45,415 bases of DNA from Anaerolineaceae bacterium UBA700 (GCA_002298885.1 DBMK01000126.1:1-45415), one strand, 5' to 3'. Shown: positions 8,536 to 18,495, counted from the stretch's first letter. Notes: generated from the sequence alone by a model not told the origin. Translations and numbers: made by a program.

Positions 8536-10812
8536 TTGCCACGTGCCAAAATTTTAATTGTCGAAGATGATGGCATCATCAGCCGCCACATCCAGACAAT
8601 TCTAAAGCGGAACGACTACCAGATCTGCGGGGCCGTATTATCCGGCCTCGATGCAATCCGCGCCGCCGAAGAGCTGAAGCCGGAGCTGATCCTGATGGAT
8701 ATCCAGCTCGAAGGCCCGTTGGACGGCGTAGAGACTGCCCACCAAATCCGCTCCAGCATCAACATCCCGGTCATCTTCCTGACCGCCTACGCAGACGCCC
8801 CGACTCTGCAGCGCGCCAAGGTGACCGACCCATTTGGGTACGTGCTCAAGCCCTTTGAAGAAAGAACCCTGGTTACCAACATCGAAATGGCGCTGAACAA
8901 GCACGTCCTCGAAAGGCGCCTGCGCGAAAGCGAGGAACAATTCCGCACCCTGGTCGAAAACCAGGGCGAGGGCCTGGGCATTTTGGACCCGGCAGGAATT
9001 TTTATCTTTGCAAATCCGGCCATGGAGACCACCCTCGGTGCACCGCGCGGCAACCTGGTGGGGCGGGTAATGCTCGATTTCATTGCCCCCGGATTCCGCG
9101 AGAAAGAACGCGAAGAGGCCGAAAAGCGCCGGCAGGGTCAGAAAAGCGTGTACGAGCTCGAAATTGTGCGTATGGATGGCGAAAAACGGACTATCTCGGT
9201 CACTGCCACGCCCTGGTTCAAGGACGGCGTTTTCGCCGGCACCTTTGGCTTGTGCCAGGATATTACCGACCGCAAAAACATGGAGATTGCCGAGAAGGAG
9301 CAGCGCGCTCTGGCCGAGGCTCTGCGAGATACGGCAGCCGTGCTTAACAGCACGCTTTCTCTGGACGAAGTGCTCAACCGCATCTTGAATAACGTCGGGC
9401 GGGTGGTTATTCACGACGGCGCAACCATCATGCTGGTCGAAGGCACGCTGCTGCGAGTGGTGCGCGCCAGCGGCCGGCTGGGTGAAATTGGCGATAACAC
9501 TTTGGGCGCTTCCATCCCCTGGGGAAATTTCGACTTCATCCACCCGGTCATGGAGAGTAGTGTGCCGGTCGTGATCCCCGATTTCCGCAGCCTGGAACTG
9601 GAAAAAATATCTCCCACGTTGGAATGGATCCACTCACTCATCGCCGCCCCTATCCGCATTAAAGGCCAGACGATGGGGGTGCTGAACCTGGGCAGCGAGA
9701 CTTCCAATTTCTTCACCCCCTCCGATTGTGAGCGGCTGCAGGCTTTTGCCGACCAGGCCGCCCTGGCTATCGAAAATGCGCGCCTGTTCGAAGAATCGCA
9801 AAAACGCGCCCGCTACCTGGCGCTGCTGATCCAGGTAACACAGGCGGCGATCAATTTGACCGACCTGGAAACAAGCCTGACCGAAATTGGGCGGGTGATC
9901 ACTGATTTATACCATGCCGATGGTACGTACATTACGCTGTGGGACGACGTGCAGAAAGCGCTGGTTCCTTCGGCGGCATTTGGGCACGCCGTCGACACGT
10001 TCAAGACTTTCCGCTTTGGGCTGGCGGAGCGCAACCTGGCAGTAACCGTGTTGAGGACGTGCGAGCCGGTGATTGTCGACGATATCCCTGTATCCGGGCT
10101 AACCGACCCGCAACTGGAAAAGGCGCTGGCGCTGCGCTCCTTCCTGGCAGTGCCGTTGATCGCCGGCGATCAAAAGCTGGGCGTCATCATGGTTGGTTTC
10201 AAGGAAAAGCACGTCTTCGCATTGGACGATGCCATCCAGGGTCAGGAAATTGCCAGCCAGGTGGCCCTGGCGATTACCAAGCTCAAGCTGTATGCCGAGA
10301 TCCAACGGCTGTCGATCACCGACGAGCTGACCGGCCTGTACAATCGGCGCGGCATCTTCGAGCTGGGACGCCAGCAGGTCGAATTCGCCCGTCTCAACAA
10401 CCTGGCGCTGTCAATGGTCTGGATGGACATCGACACGTTCAAGGACATCAACGACCGCTACGGCCACCACATTGGCGATGAAGTGATCAGCGTGGTAGCG
10501 GACCGCTGCCGCAACAACATCAAAGGCCGCGACCTGGCTGGCCGCTACGGCGGCGAAGGTGGGGATGAACTGATCATTCTGCTGCTGGATACCGATCTGG
10601 AAAGCGCCCAGCAGGTAGCCGAACGGCTGCGGACGGTAATCCAGGCGTCGCCGGTTTCGACTCGCGACGGAAAAATTCGGGTGACCGTCAGCCTGGGGGT
10701 CACAGCCCTACGCGACGAAAACGAAGACTTCCAGGTGCTCCTGGCCCGGGCGGATAAGGCTATGTATGAGGCCAAAAACGCCGGGCGCAACTGCGTCTTC
10801 CAGTTGGCTTGA
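8536..10812 (+). CDS. Response regulator with REC-PAS-GAF-GAF-GGDEF domains
   Basis: 758 aa, TTG start preceded by AGGGAGA. The receiver domain covers residues 1-120, with phosphoacceptor D55 (LILMDIQ) and K105. A PAS domain follows (about 130-250), then two GAF sensor domains (about 265-420 and 430-580). A GGDEF diguanylate cyclase domain starts with SITDELTGLYNRRG near 595. Its signature is odd: GRYGGEGGDEL at 670-679 instead of the normal RYGGDEF, that is, three extra residues and F changed to L. If active it makes cyclic di-GMP. The histidine kinase starts 11 nt downstream and is the likely partner. Confidence 0.9.
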   Translation: MPRAKILIVEDDGIISRHIQTILKRNDYQICGAVLSGLDAIRAAEELKPELILMDIQLEGPLDGVETAHQIRSSINIPVIFLTAYADAPTLQRAKVTDPFGYVLKPFEERTLVTNIEMALNKHVLERRLRESEEQFRTLVENQGEGLGILDPAGIFIFANPAMETTLGAPRGNLVGRVMLDFIAPGFREKEREEAEKRRQGQKSVYELEIVRMDGEKRTISVTATPWFKDGVFAGTFGLCQDITDRKNMEIAEKEQRALAEALRDTAAVLNSTLSLDEVLNRILNNVGRVVIHDGATIMLVEGTLLRVVRASGRLGEIGDNTLGASIPWGNFDFIHPVMESSVPVVIPDFRSLELEKISPTLEWIHSLIAAPIRIKGQTMGVLNLGSETSNFFTPSDCERLQAFADQAALAIENARLFEESQKRARYLALLIQVTQAAINLTDLETSLTEIGRVITDLYHADGTYITLWDDVQKALVPSAAFGHAVDTFKTFRFGLAERNLAVTVLRTCEPVIVDDIPVSGLTDPQLEKALALRSFLAVPLIAGDQKLGVIMVGFKEKHVFALDDAIQGQEIASQVALAITKLKLYAEIQRLSITDELTGLYNRRGIFELGRQQVEFARLNNLALSMVWMDIDTFKDINDRYGHHIGDEVISVVADRCRNNIKGRDLAGRYGGEGGDELIILLLDTDLESAQQVAERLRTVIQASPVSTRDGKIRVTVSLGVTALRDENEDFQVLLARADKAMYEAKNAGRNCVFQLA

Positions 10813-10823
10813 GGCGCAAGCCG

Positions 10824-12725
10824 ATGGATAATAAAGTTTCGCTTTGGGACCTGCTGGAACATAACCCGGCTTTTACGTACGTCCTCCAGGAAGACAACCC
10901 CGGAAAAGTCATTTACGCCAGCCCGATGATCGAATCGCTCCTCGGTTATACCCGCGAGGAGTGGATGGGCGACTCGCGGATATGGAAGAACTGCCTGCAC
11001 CCTGCGGACAGAGAATGGGTGCTGGCGGCCTGGCGCAAGAGCGTCGACACCCAATCCGTTTTCCACGCCGAATACCGCCTGATCGCTCGCGACGGCCGCA
11101 CGGTGTGGGTCAGCGACGATGCTGTATCCATCCAGGATCCCGGCGAGCCGGTGCGCGTGCAGGGCATTATGCTGGATATCACTGCCCGCAAGCGTTTTGA
11201 GGCTGTCCAGGCCGTGATCTATAAGATCTCTCAGGCAGCAAACTCCGCCAAAGACCTGCCGGCGATGTTCCAGGAGATTCACCGCGCCCTGAGCAGCCTG
11301 ATGCACGTCGAAAATTTTTTCATTGCCCTGTACAACCCGGAAGATGAAACCCTCGATTTCCCTTACTGGGTGGACCAGTACGATCCCCCTCCCCCAGTGC
11401 AGAAGTTGGGCCGCGGCCTGACCGAATACGTGCTGCGCACGGGAAACCCGGTGCTGGCGGACCCAGCCAAATTCAGCGATCTGGTCAAGATCGGCGCAGC
11501 CGATGAAATCGGCGCTCCCTCTGTAGACTGGTTGGGCGTTCCGCTTAAAATAAGCGAGCGTACGATCGGCGTGATGGCCGTGCAGAGCTATACCGAAGGC
11601 ATCCGCTTCAACCAGGAAGAGCTGGAAATCCTGACCTTCGTTTCCACCCAGGTGGCTATGGCAATTGAACGCAAACGGGCGGACGAGGCATTGCGTTTTT
11701 CTGAAAAACTGTACCGCGCCACGGTCGATTCACTTAAAGAATTGATCCACGTCGTCGACCGCGATCAGCGCATCATCTTGCAGAACCGTTCTTTGCGCCT
11801 GCGGAACGAGAAAGTTGGCCTGGCGCCCGATATCCTGGGAATGACTTTCCTCGAGGCGTTCCCCAATTTCGGCTCCGATATCACCGGATTGTACCAGCGC
11901 GTTTTCGAGACCGGCGAGCAGATCAACCTCATCGCCGAGCGTAATTTTAACGGGGAAGAATACATTTACGATACGGACATCGTGCCGATCATCGAGAACG
12001 GACGGGCCGAGCGCGCCATCACGGTTCTGCGCGACATCACCGCCGAAAAGAAGGCCGAGGAACGGGTAAACACGGCCCTGCGCGAGAAAGAAGTTCTGCT
12101 GCGCGAGATCCACCACCGGGTGAAAAATAACTTACAGGTGATGACCAGCCTGCTCAGCCTTCAGGCGGATTACATTCAGGACCCGTACACACTGACCTTG
12201 TTCTACGAAGCCCAGTCGCGCATGCGCTCGATGGCCCTGATCCACGAAGAGCTGTACCAATCCCGTGACCTGGCCCGGATCGATTACCAGGAGTACGTCG
12301 AGAAGCTCACCACTAACCTGGTGCAGGTTTTTTCCAAGAATCCGAACATTGAAATCGTGCTGGACCTGGCGGACGTCTTTTTCGGTGTGGATGCGGCCAT
12401 CCCATGCGGGCTGATCATCAACGAACTGGTGACGAACGCCCTGAAATACGCCTTCCCTCACGAAAGTAAAGGGACCATCGCCATCCGGTTGAAAGCGCTC
12501 AGCGCGGACCCCGACCAAACCAACTACCTGTTAACCGTCGAGGACGATGGGGTCGGCATCCCGCTGGACCTCGATTTTGAGAATACGGAAACGCTCGGGC
12601 TGCAGCTCGTGAACATCCTGGTGAGACAGTTGAAAGGGCGCGCCAGCCTGGACCGCACCGGCGGCACCCATTTTAAGATTGAATTTGCCGAAAAAAGCAG
12701 GATCAGCCCTGTAAATCCAGGCTGA
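10824..12725 (+). CDS. Sensor histidine kinase, PAS-GAF-PAS-HisKA_2-HATPase
   Basis: 633 aa from the ATG at 10824, which has GAGG nine nt upstream; a TTG at 10809 would overlap the previous stop codon and is less likely. PAS at about 5-125 (YVLQEDNPGKVIYASPMIES), GAF at about 135-290, second PAS at about 295-415. The HisKA_2 motif REIHHRVKNNLQ gives phosphoacceptor H430, and the HATPase has NELVTNALKYAF and EDDGVGIP boxes. No transmembrane segment is found, so it senses cytoplasmic or diffusible signals. It should phosphorylate the upstream regulator. Its 3' end overlaps the convergent P-type ATPase gene by 23 nt. Confidence 0.9.
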   Translation: MDNKVSLWDLLEHNPAFTYVLQEDNPGKVIYASPMIESLLGYTREEWMGDSRIWKNCLHPADREWVLAAWRKSVDTQSVFHAEYRLIARDGRTVWVSDDAVSIQDPGEPVRVQGIMLDITARKRFEAVQAVIYKISQAANSAKDLPAMFQEIHRALSSLMHVENFFIALYNPEDETLDFPYWVDQYDPPPPVQKLGRGLTEYVLRTGNPVLADPAKFSDLVKIGAADEIGAPSVDWLGVPLKISERTIGVMAVQSYTEGIRFNQEELEILTFVSTQVAMAIERKRADEALRFSEKLYRATVDSLKELIHVVDRDQRIILQNRSLRLRNEKVGLAPDILGMTFLEAFPNFGSDITGLYQRVFETGEQINLIAERNFNGEEYIYDTDIVPIIENGRAERAITVLRDITAEKKAEERVNTALREKEVLLREIHHRVKNNLQVMTSLLSLQADYIQDPYTLTLFYEAQSRMRSMALIHEELYQSRDLARIDYQEYVEKLTTNLVQVFSKNPNIEIVLDLADVFFGVDAAIPCGLIINELVTNALKYAFPHESKGTIAIRLKALSADPDQTNYLLTVEDDGVGIPLDLDFENTETLGLQLVNILVRQLKGRASLDRTGGTHFKIEFAEKSRISPVNPG

Positions 12726-15162
12726 AAAAGCGCTCGACCAGCTTGGAACGCCAGGTCCAGCGCAACACAAACGCCCACACGATCACCACAGCCAGAATAA
12801 TCGCATATTCCAGGATGCTGAGCGGCGCAAAATCGAAGGCGCCGCTGAATCCGGTTGCTGACAGGAAAATAATAAAGACCACAAACAGCGCCAGGGCCAG
12901 GAACGACGGGCGGCGGTCCCCAGTGAGCACATCCCCGCCCTCCCAGAAACGGCTGGGCGGCTCAACAAACACCAGCAAGGCCAGGCCACACAGGATGCTG
13001 AAGCTGGTCAAGGCGGTCTGGGCGATAGGCAGGACGTTCGCCACGATAGTCGCCGTGTCTGAATCCGGGTGCGCCAGGAAATATTCCTGAAAACCCTCCA
13101 CCAGGAAACCAGCAAAAACCAGCAGCCCGAAAATACTCATCATTAAACAGGCCGGCAGCACGAAGTGCAGCATGCGGCGCATCATGCTGCCCTTGGGAGT
13201 GGGACCGGGGCGAGACCATGCGGCCAGTGCAATGGTCGGCAGGCCCACTGCCAAAAACGCCAGGACGGATGACTGCTTGGGGGAGAAGGGGAATCCGCCC
13301 AGGATGCTGGTGGAAAGGATTACCAGCGCCACGAAAAAGGTGCGCGTCAGGAACAGCTTGAGGATATCGTGCATGCCGTTGATGATCCGCTGGCCTTCGC
13401 GCACGGCAAACGGCAGAGACGAGAACGAATCACCCATCAGGACGATGTCGGCCACGGCCCGTGTGGCCTGGCTGCCGCTCTGCATGGCGATGGCGAGGTT
13501 GGCCTGTTTGAGCGAGAGCACGTCGTTCACCCCGTCGCCGGTCATGGCCACGTAATGGCCCTTGCTTCGCAGCGCCTCTACCAGCAATTCTTTCTGGCGC
13601 GGGGTAATCCTGCCGAAAATATTGCCTTCTTCAGCCTTCTCGGCAAGCTCCGCCGGGCTCAAGCCGTCCAGCTCCAACCCGGAGATGGTGACCAGGTCCG
13701 GGCCAAGGCCGGCCTGGCGGGCCAATGCAGCGACCGTCTGTGGATTATCGCCGGAAATGACCTTCAGTTTCACGCCGGCCTGGGCGAATGCAGCCAGGGT
13801 CTGCTGGGCCTCCGGGCGCAGCACATCGCTCAAGCTCACCAGGCCCAGCGGCGTCAGTTCCCTGGGGAGCTGTGGCTTACGATCCTCTCCCAGAAGCGGC
13901 ACGATCTCTGGGCAGTAGGCAAACATCAGCACGCGCAGCCCCTCGTCCGCCCAGGCGGCGGCCTGGCCATCCGCAGCCGCGCCGGGTTTCAATCCCGGTT
14001 GGAGCATTTCGAGCGCGCCGAGCACAAAAGTGCCCTTCATGTCCGCGTCGGCAAATGAAAGCGCGCTCCATTTACGCTCGGAAGAAAACGGCACCTCCTC
14101 CACTGGAGGGCGCGGCGAACCGGGGCAGGCTGCCGCGATTGCCTCGCTGGTGCGGTTGCCGGTAGCGCCGCTGGCAGCGAAATCGCCCAGCATGCGCCGC
14201 AGCTCCGGTTCAGTGCTTTCCAGGGGGCACAAAGCATGGAAGCGGATCTGGTTGCTGGTGAGTGTGCCCGTCTTGTCCAGGCACAGCACGTTGACGTTGC
14301 TCAGCGATTCGACTGCGTTCGACTGCTGGACCAGGGCGCCCTTCCCGGCTATGCGCACCGCGCCCAGGGCATACGCCAGGGCGATGGCCACGAACAACCC
14401 GTTCGGCACCAGCCCGGCAATCACCACCGACATTTTGATGCTCTCGACGACCGAAACCCCGTTCAGCAGTGAGGAGACCAACAGCATGAACTCGAAATAG
14501 ACCGCGATCAGCAGCAGGATGCGGATGACCAGGTTGGTCTCCTGCTGGATGGGCGTGCGTACGCGCCGGAAGGCGCGCGCCTCGCGGGTTAGCTGGTTGG
14601 CGAAGCTGTCTTTTCCGACCTTCTGGGCTTCGTAATAAGCCCTGCCCGTCACGCAAAAACTGCCCGACAGGACGCGCTCGCCCACCGCCTTGGGGATCAG
14701 GTCCGATTCGCCAGTCAAGAGCGATTCGTCGACTTCCATCTGGCCCTGGCGCACTTCACCGTCAACCACAATCTGGTCGCCGGCGCGTACGAGTAAAACG
14801 TCGCCGACGACGAGCTCAGAAGGGTCGATCGTCTTTTCGGAGCCATCCCGCACCGCGGTTGCCTGCGGGCGCGTCAGCAGGGCAATCCGGTCCAGGGTTC
14901 GCTTGGCGCGCACCTCCTGCACCACGCTGACCACGACGTTGATCATGATGATCCCCACCGAAACCACCGCATCGCTGGTCCGCCCGACCAGAACCAGGGC
15001 AATCCCAAGGCCAAACAGGATGTTGTTGATAAAGGTGAATACATTCTCGCGAATAATTTCCGGATAAGACCGGCTGGTCTGGATCTTAACGTCATTGCCC
15101 AGGCCGCGCGCCCTGCGCTCTGCGGCTTCTTTGGTAGTCAGTCCCCGAATGTCTTCTGGCAT
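12703..15162 (-). CDS. Cation-translocating P-type ATPase (CtpE-like, PNGL variant)
   Basis: 819 aa. The actuator domain has DESLLTGES, the phosphorylation loop has DKTGTLTSN, and the hinge is MTGDGVNDVLSLKQA. About ten membrane segments are visible, four before the catalytic core and six after. There are no N-terminal metal-binding domains. The M4 motif reads LVPNGLF where Ca2+ pumps have PEGLP, so the Ca2+-binding Glu is replaced by Asn. Overall it resembles the CtpE-type group, but the ion cannot be given. It is a single gene with an ATG start; its last 23 nt overlap the histidine kinase gene tail to tail. Confidence 0.88.
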   Translation of the reverse strand: MPEDIRGLTTKEAAERRARGLGNDVKIQTSRSYPEIIRENVFTFINNILFGLGIALVLVGRTSDAVVSVGIIMINVVVSVVQEVRAKRTLDRIALLTRPQATAVRDGSEKTIDPSELVVGDVLLVRAGDQIVVDGEVRQGQMEVDESLLTGESDLIPKAVGERVLSGSFCVTGRAYYEAQKVGKDSFANQLTREARAFRRVRTPIQQETNLVIRILLLIAVYFEFMLLVSSLLNGVSVVESIKMSVVIAGLVPNGLFVAIALAYALGAVRIAGKGALVQQSNAVESLSNVNVLCLDKTGTLTSNQIRFHALCPLESTEPELRRMLGDFAASGATGNRTSEAIAAACPGSPRPPVEEVPFSSERKWSALSFADADMKGTFVLGALEMLQPGLKPGAAADGQAAAWADEGLRVLMFAYCPEIVPLLGEDRKPQLPRELTPLGLVSLSDVLRPEAQQTLAAFAQAGVKLKVISGDNPQTVAALARQAGLGPDLVTISGLELDGLSPAELAEKAEEGNIFGRITPRQKELLVEALRSKGHYVAMTGDGVNDVLSLKQANLAIAMQSGSQATRAVADIVLMGDSFSSLPFAVREGQRIINGMHDILKLFLTRTFFVALVILSTSILGGFPFSPKQSSVLAFLAVGLPTIALAAWSRPGPTPKGSMMRRMLHFVLPACLMMSIFGLLVFAGFLVEGFQEYFLAHPDSDTATIVANVLPIAQTALTSFSILCGLALLVFVEPPSRFWEGGDVLTGDRRPSFLALALFVVFIIFLSATGFSGAFDFAPLSILEYAIILAVVIVWAFVLRWTWRSKLVERFFSLDLQG

Positions 15163-15250
15163 GTCTTCACCGCCTGCGAAATAAGTTCGCCGGATTGGAT
15201 GGAAGCAATTTGCGCCGCCTCGACGGTTTGAACTGCTCCCCGGTTGCGCA

Positions 15251-16501
15251 TCAAGGATTCTTCAAGACGACGTAGAAAAAGTCCCGGGCATATGCCTTCA
15301 GGTAGCGGTCCACGTCGGCTTTCATATCCTCCGGAAAAAGCGGATCGGCGATCATCTTGGTACCATCGGAACGCACAGCAGTAAAATGCACCCAGTAATT
15401 GTTGATGTCTAACTGCATGCCGGCCTTGACCCCGGCAGCCATCATTGCCTGGGCCAGAATATCGGCCCGCATGCTCGGTCCGGCAAAGTAATACAGCGTG
15501 TTGCCATCCGGGCTGATGCCAATACCGGAGCGCCAGGTGACCGTCGCCCCATTGAGGTTGGCCCCCCAATATAACGACGAATCGACGTATACCAGGGGAT
15601 TGATCTTCCCATCCTGGATGATGAGCCGGCAGTTCTGGCGCCAGGCGACCATGCGCGGAGAGGGCAGAATATCTTTTCCCCATTCGCCGATATTGATCGT
15701 CCCGTCATCGTATATAGCAACGGTGGCCAATTTTTCGCTGGGAGGGATGGCGGTGATTCCGCCGGACATGGCGCCGTATCCGCCGTGTTCCCCTTTGAAG
15801 CCGCCATTAAAAGTTGCCAGCAGCAGGTCCGGCTTGAAATCGGCTGCGGGAATCATGCCGTCCCGCTTGGGCGTGGGCGTACCTTTGATCCGGGGATCGA
15901 TCGTGCCCAGAACGTAACCCAGGCGCGTGCGCGTTAAATCGAACGCCACGATCGCCACCAGGGTGTATGGGCGCCTGGGGTCCGGCTGGATGAAGGTGCG
16001 GAATGCTACCGTCTTGCCCGCATCGTCTTTGATGTACGGCGTCCATAACCCCTCCCCCTCCAGGGAACCGAGGGCGGTAACCGGCGGCGGCTCCCAGGGC
16101 GCGGCCGTAGGTGTGGGCGAGGGCGGCAGCGGCGTCGGCGTAACAGATTGGGTCGCTGGTCGTGAGGCTTCGGTCGCAGCCTCGGTCGGCGGAATCAGGG
16201 TCGGCGCAGCAGTCGCCGAAGGGACCGTCGATGGGATGGCCGCGGCCGCCTGCCATGGGGCGCTGGCTTTTTGTAGGCCCAGGCTGTACTCCACCTGGTG
16301 GACTGAATCCTGGACCTGGAAAATGAACATTTCGAGCTGGGCCGTCGCCTGGTCGCCGATAATGTTACGCAAGAAATCGGCTCCCTGTGCGCCAAAACCC
16401 GGAAAGGCCGTCGTCGAAAGGTATAGAACGATAAACAGGACCACCAGGATGGCCACAGGGATCAGGCAGCCCGCTTTGGTAAACCGGATTCTTCTTTTCA
16501 C
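15251..16501 (-). CDS. Secreted phosphodiester glycosidase family protein (NAGPA/DUF2233)
   Basis: About 416 aa from a GTG at 16501, which has AAGGA nine nt upstream; an ATG at 16540 would add 13 residues. One N-terminal membrane helix (CLIPVAILVVLFIVLYLS) is followed by a Thr/Pro/Ala-rich linker. The C-terminal domain carries TFNGGF, RSGIGISPDGNTLYYF and GMQLDINNYWV, typical of the NAGPA/DUF2233 fold. Characterised relatives remove covering N-acetylglucosamine from mannose-6-phosphate; bacterial ones probably act on envelope or spore glycans. It likely works outside the membrane. The 88-nt gap to the ATPase start has no recognisable terminator. Confidence 0.82.
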   Translation of the reverse strand: MKRRIRFTKAGCLIPVAILVVLFIVLYLSTTAFPGFGAQGADFLRNIIGDQATAQLEMFIFQVQDSVHQVEYSLGLQKASAPWQAAAAIPSTVPSATAAPTLIPPTEAATEASRPATQSVTPTPLPPSPTPTAAPWEPPPVTALGSLEGEGLWTPYIKDDAGKTVAFRTFIQPDPRRPYTLVAIVAFDLTRTRLGYVLGTIDPRIKGTPTPKRDGMIPAADFKPDLLLATFNGGFKGEHGGYGAMSGGITAIPPSEKLATVAIYDDGTINIGEWGKDILPSPRMVAWRQNCRLIIQDGKINPLVYVDSSLYWGANLNGATVTWRSGIGISPDGNTLYYFAGPSMRADILAQAMMAAGVKAGMQLDINNYWVHFTAVRSDGTKMIADPLFPEDMKADVDRYLKAYARDFFYVVLKNP

Positions 16502-16651
16502 ATACTTTTCCTTTGGCACAATTTTACCCCATTGGAGCATGCATGGCTCTTCTTTGACGAACGTGTTTACCTGGACTAAAATAGGGGTTGGTATCTTACT
16601 GATTTATTGACCATTAGAGTTACTCAGAGCGTTGGGTAGGAGGTGAAAGCG

Positions 16652-18235
16652 ATGACAACAGCAAGTTTTAAATTGACCTATGCAACGATGTTCAATCCGC
16701 CGGAGGAAATGCACGAGCTGTTCGAAGGCGCGCTGGCGAAAGTGAAGGCCGGTCTCGGCCGCGAACACGCTATGATCATCAATGGCAAAGAATATTATTC
16801 TACTGAGAAGTTCGAAGACCGCAACCCGGCCGATACAGATGTCGTCCTGGGAATCTTTCAAAAAGGGAATGCCCAGGATGCGGAGGCCGCCCTGCGCGCC
16901 GCCCGCAATGCTTTTCAGGCTTGGAGCCATACCCCATGGCAGGAACGCACCCGCCTGATCCGCCGCGCCGCCGATTTGATGGACGAGCGCACCTACGAAA
17001 TGGCCGCCGTCATTGCCCTGGAAGTAGGCAAGAACCGCACCGAAGCCCTGGGGGACGTTGCCGAGACCGCCGACTTATTCCGCTACGCCTGCGAGCGAAT
17101 GGAAGCAAACCACGGCTACGTTATGGAAATGGGCCATGATCCCTTGAGCGGGTACCAGGCTTCCAATTTCTCCGTCTTGCGGCCATATGGAGTGTGGGTA
17201 GTTGTCAGCCCCTTCAATTTCCCCTGCGCGCTGACCGGAGGACCGGCTGCTGCCGCCCTGGTGACCGGGAACACGGTGGTCATCAAACCCGCCTCCGACA
17301 CGCCCTGGACCTCGCGCCTGATCGCCGAGTGCCTGCGGGATGCCGGCCTGCCGGACGGCTCTTTCAACTTCGTCACCGGCCCCGGCGGAACGCTGGGCCA
17401 GGCCCTGATCGATTCGCCTGAAGTAAATGGGATCACCTTCACCGGTTCTTTCGACGTGGGCATGAAGATCTATCGCGATTTCAGCCAGGGCCGTTGGCCC
17501 AGGCCGACCATCCTCGAGATGGGCGGGAAGAATCCGGCCATCGTTTCGCGCAATGCCGACGTTGAGACGGCCGCCCTGGGCATCCTGCGCTCGGCCTTCG
17601 GCTTGCAGGGGCAGAAATGCTCAGCCTGCTCGCGCATCTATATCGAGGAGCCGATGTACGATAGACTGGTCAGCCGCCTGGTGGAACTGACCAACGGCTT
17701 GGTCATCGGCGACCCCACAAAACGCAACGTTTACCTGGGGCCGGTTGCCAACCGCAGTAGCTACCGCGATTTCCAGAATTTCGCCGAAGACCTTAACCAA
17801 CACGGCCAGATTCTGACCGGGGGGAAGGTATTGCAGGATGGGGATTTCGCCCGCGGTTATTTCTGTGCGCCCACCCTGGTCGCAGGCCTGCCGCAAGACC
17901 ACCCCTTGTGGAAGCGCGAAATGTTCGTGCCCATCAGCACCATCGCCCGGGTGAAGAGCCTCGACGAAGCCATGCTCCTGGCCAACGAGGTGGAATATGG
18001 CCTGACGGCCGGTTTCTATGGCAACCTGGAGGAAGCCGACTGGTTCTACGACCGGATTGAAGCCGGCGTTACCTATGTGAACCGGCCGCAAGGCGCCACG
18101 ACCGGGGCATGGCCCGGTTTCCAGCCGTTCGGCGGTTGGAAGGGATCGGGTTCCACTGGCAAAAATGCCGGCGGCCTCTACTACCTGCCCCTTTACATGC
18201 ACGAGCAGATCCGCACCATGGTCAAGAAGGAATGA
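16652..18235 (+). CDS. L-glutamate gamma-semialdehyde (P5C) dehydrogenase
   Basis: 527 aa aldehyde dehydrogenase from the ATG at 16652, with AGGAGGT eight nt upstream. The catalytic Cys is C323 in GQKCSACSR and the general base is E289 in LEMGGKNP. The N-terminal 80 residues and the total length fit the single-domain RocA/PruA type, which oxidises P5C/glutamate semialdehyde to glutamate with NAD+. It heads an operon with CoA-transferase subunits and a 2-hydroxyacid dehydrogenase, which suggests that the glutamate is degraded further. No proline dehydrogenase gene is in the window. Confidence 0.88.
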   Translation: MTTASFKLTYATMFNPPEEMHELFEGALAKVKAGLGREHAMIINGKEYYSTEKFEDRNPADTDVVLGIFQKGNAQDAEAALRAARNAFQAWSHTPWQERTRLIRRAADLMDERTYEMAAVIALEVGKNRTEALGDVAETADLFRYACERMEANHGYVMEMGHDPLSGYQASNFSVLRPYGVWVVVSPFNFPCALTGGPAAAALVTGNTVVIKPASDTPWTSRLIAECLRDAGLPDGSFNFVTGPGGTLGQALIDSPEVNGITFTGSFDVGMKIYRDFSQGRWPRPTILEMGGKNPAIVSRNADVETAALGILRSAFGLQGQKCSACSRIYIEEPMYDRLVSRLVELTNGLVIGDPTKRNVYLGPVANRSSYRDFQNFAEDLNQHGQILTGGKVLQDGDFARGYFCAPTLVAGLPQDHPLWKREMFVPISTIARVKSLDEAMLLANEVEYGLTAGFYGNLEEADWFYDRIEAGVTYVNRPQGATTGAWPGFQPFGGWKGSGSTGKNAGGLYYLPLYMHEQIRTMVKKE

Positions 18236-18492
18236 ACACGGCTCGGCGGATTGGCCGGTTTATGTTGATCATCGGGATTGGGATGATCGGTTTCTTTGTC
18301 CTGACCGACATGGCCCGGATGGTCAACTACAACTTTCTGGTGATTGGTACGATCATGTTCTTGATGGGAATTTTGCTGATCATCACCAGCCCGGCACCCG
18401 AGCCTCCGCCAAACCCGCGCTTTCGCAGCCTGAATAAGATTTTAAAGAAAGACGAAACCATCCGGGAAAAAGAGAAAAGGGAGAGGAAATAA
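18232..18492 (+). CDS. Small two-helix membrane protein
   Basis: 86 aa, starting at an ATG that overlaps the P5C dehydrogenase stop (ATGA). Two hydrophobic helices, about residues 11-25 (MLIIGIGMIGFFVL) and 35-52 (FLVIGTIMFLMGILLII), are followed by a proline-containing, strongly basic and acidic tail rich in Lys/Glu. It ends 3 nt before the CoA-transferase gene. I do not recognise a family. Its place inside a tightly spaced catabolic operon suggests co-expression, but no function can be given. Confidence 0.75.
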   Translation: MNTARRIGRFMLIIGIGMIGFFVLTDMARMVNYNFLVIGTIMFLMGILLIITSPAPEPPPNPRFRSLNKILKKDETIREKEKRERK

Positions 18493-18495
18493 TCC

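Noticed and set aside
12703..12725. Overlap of kinase and ATPase genes as a sequencing error
   Set aside because: Both genes end with normal stop codons and full C-termini; a short tail-to-tail overlap is common in dense genomes.
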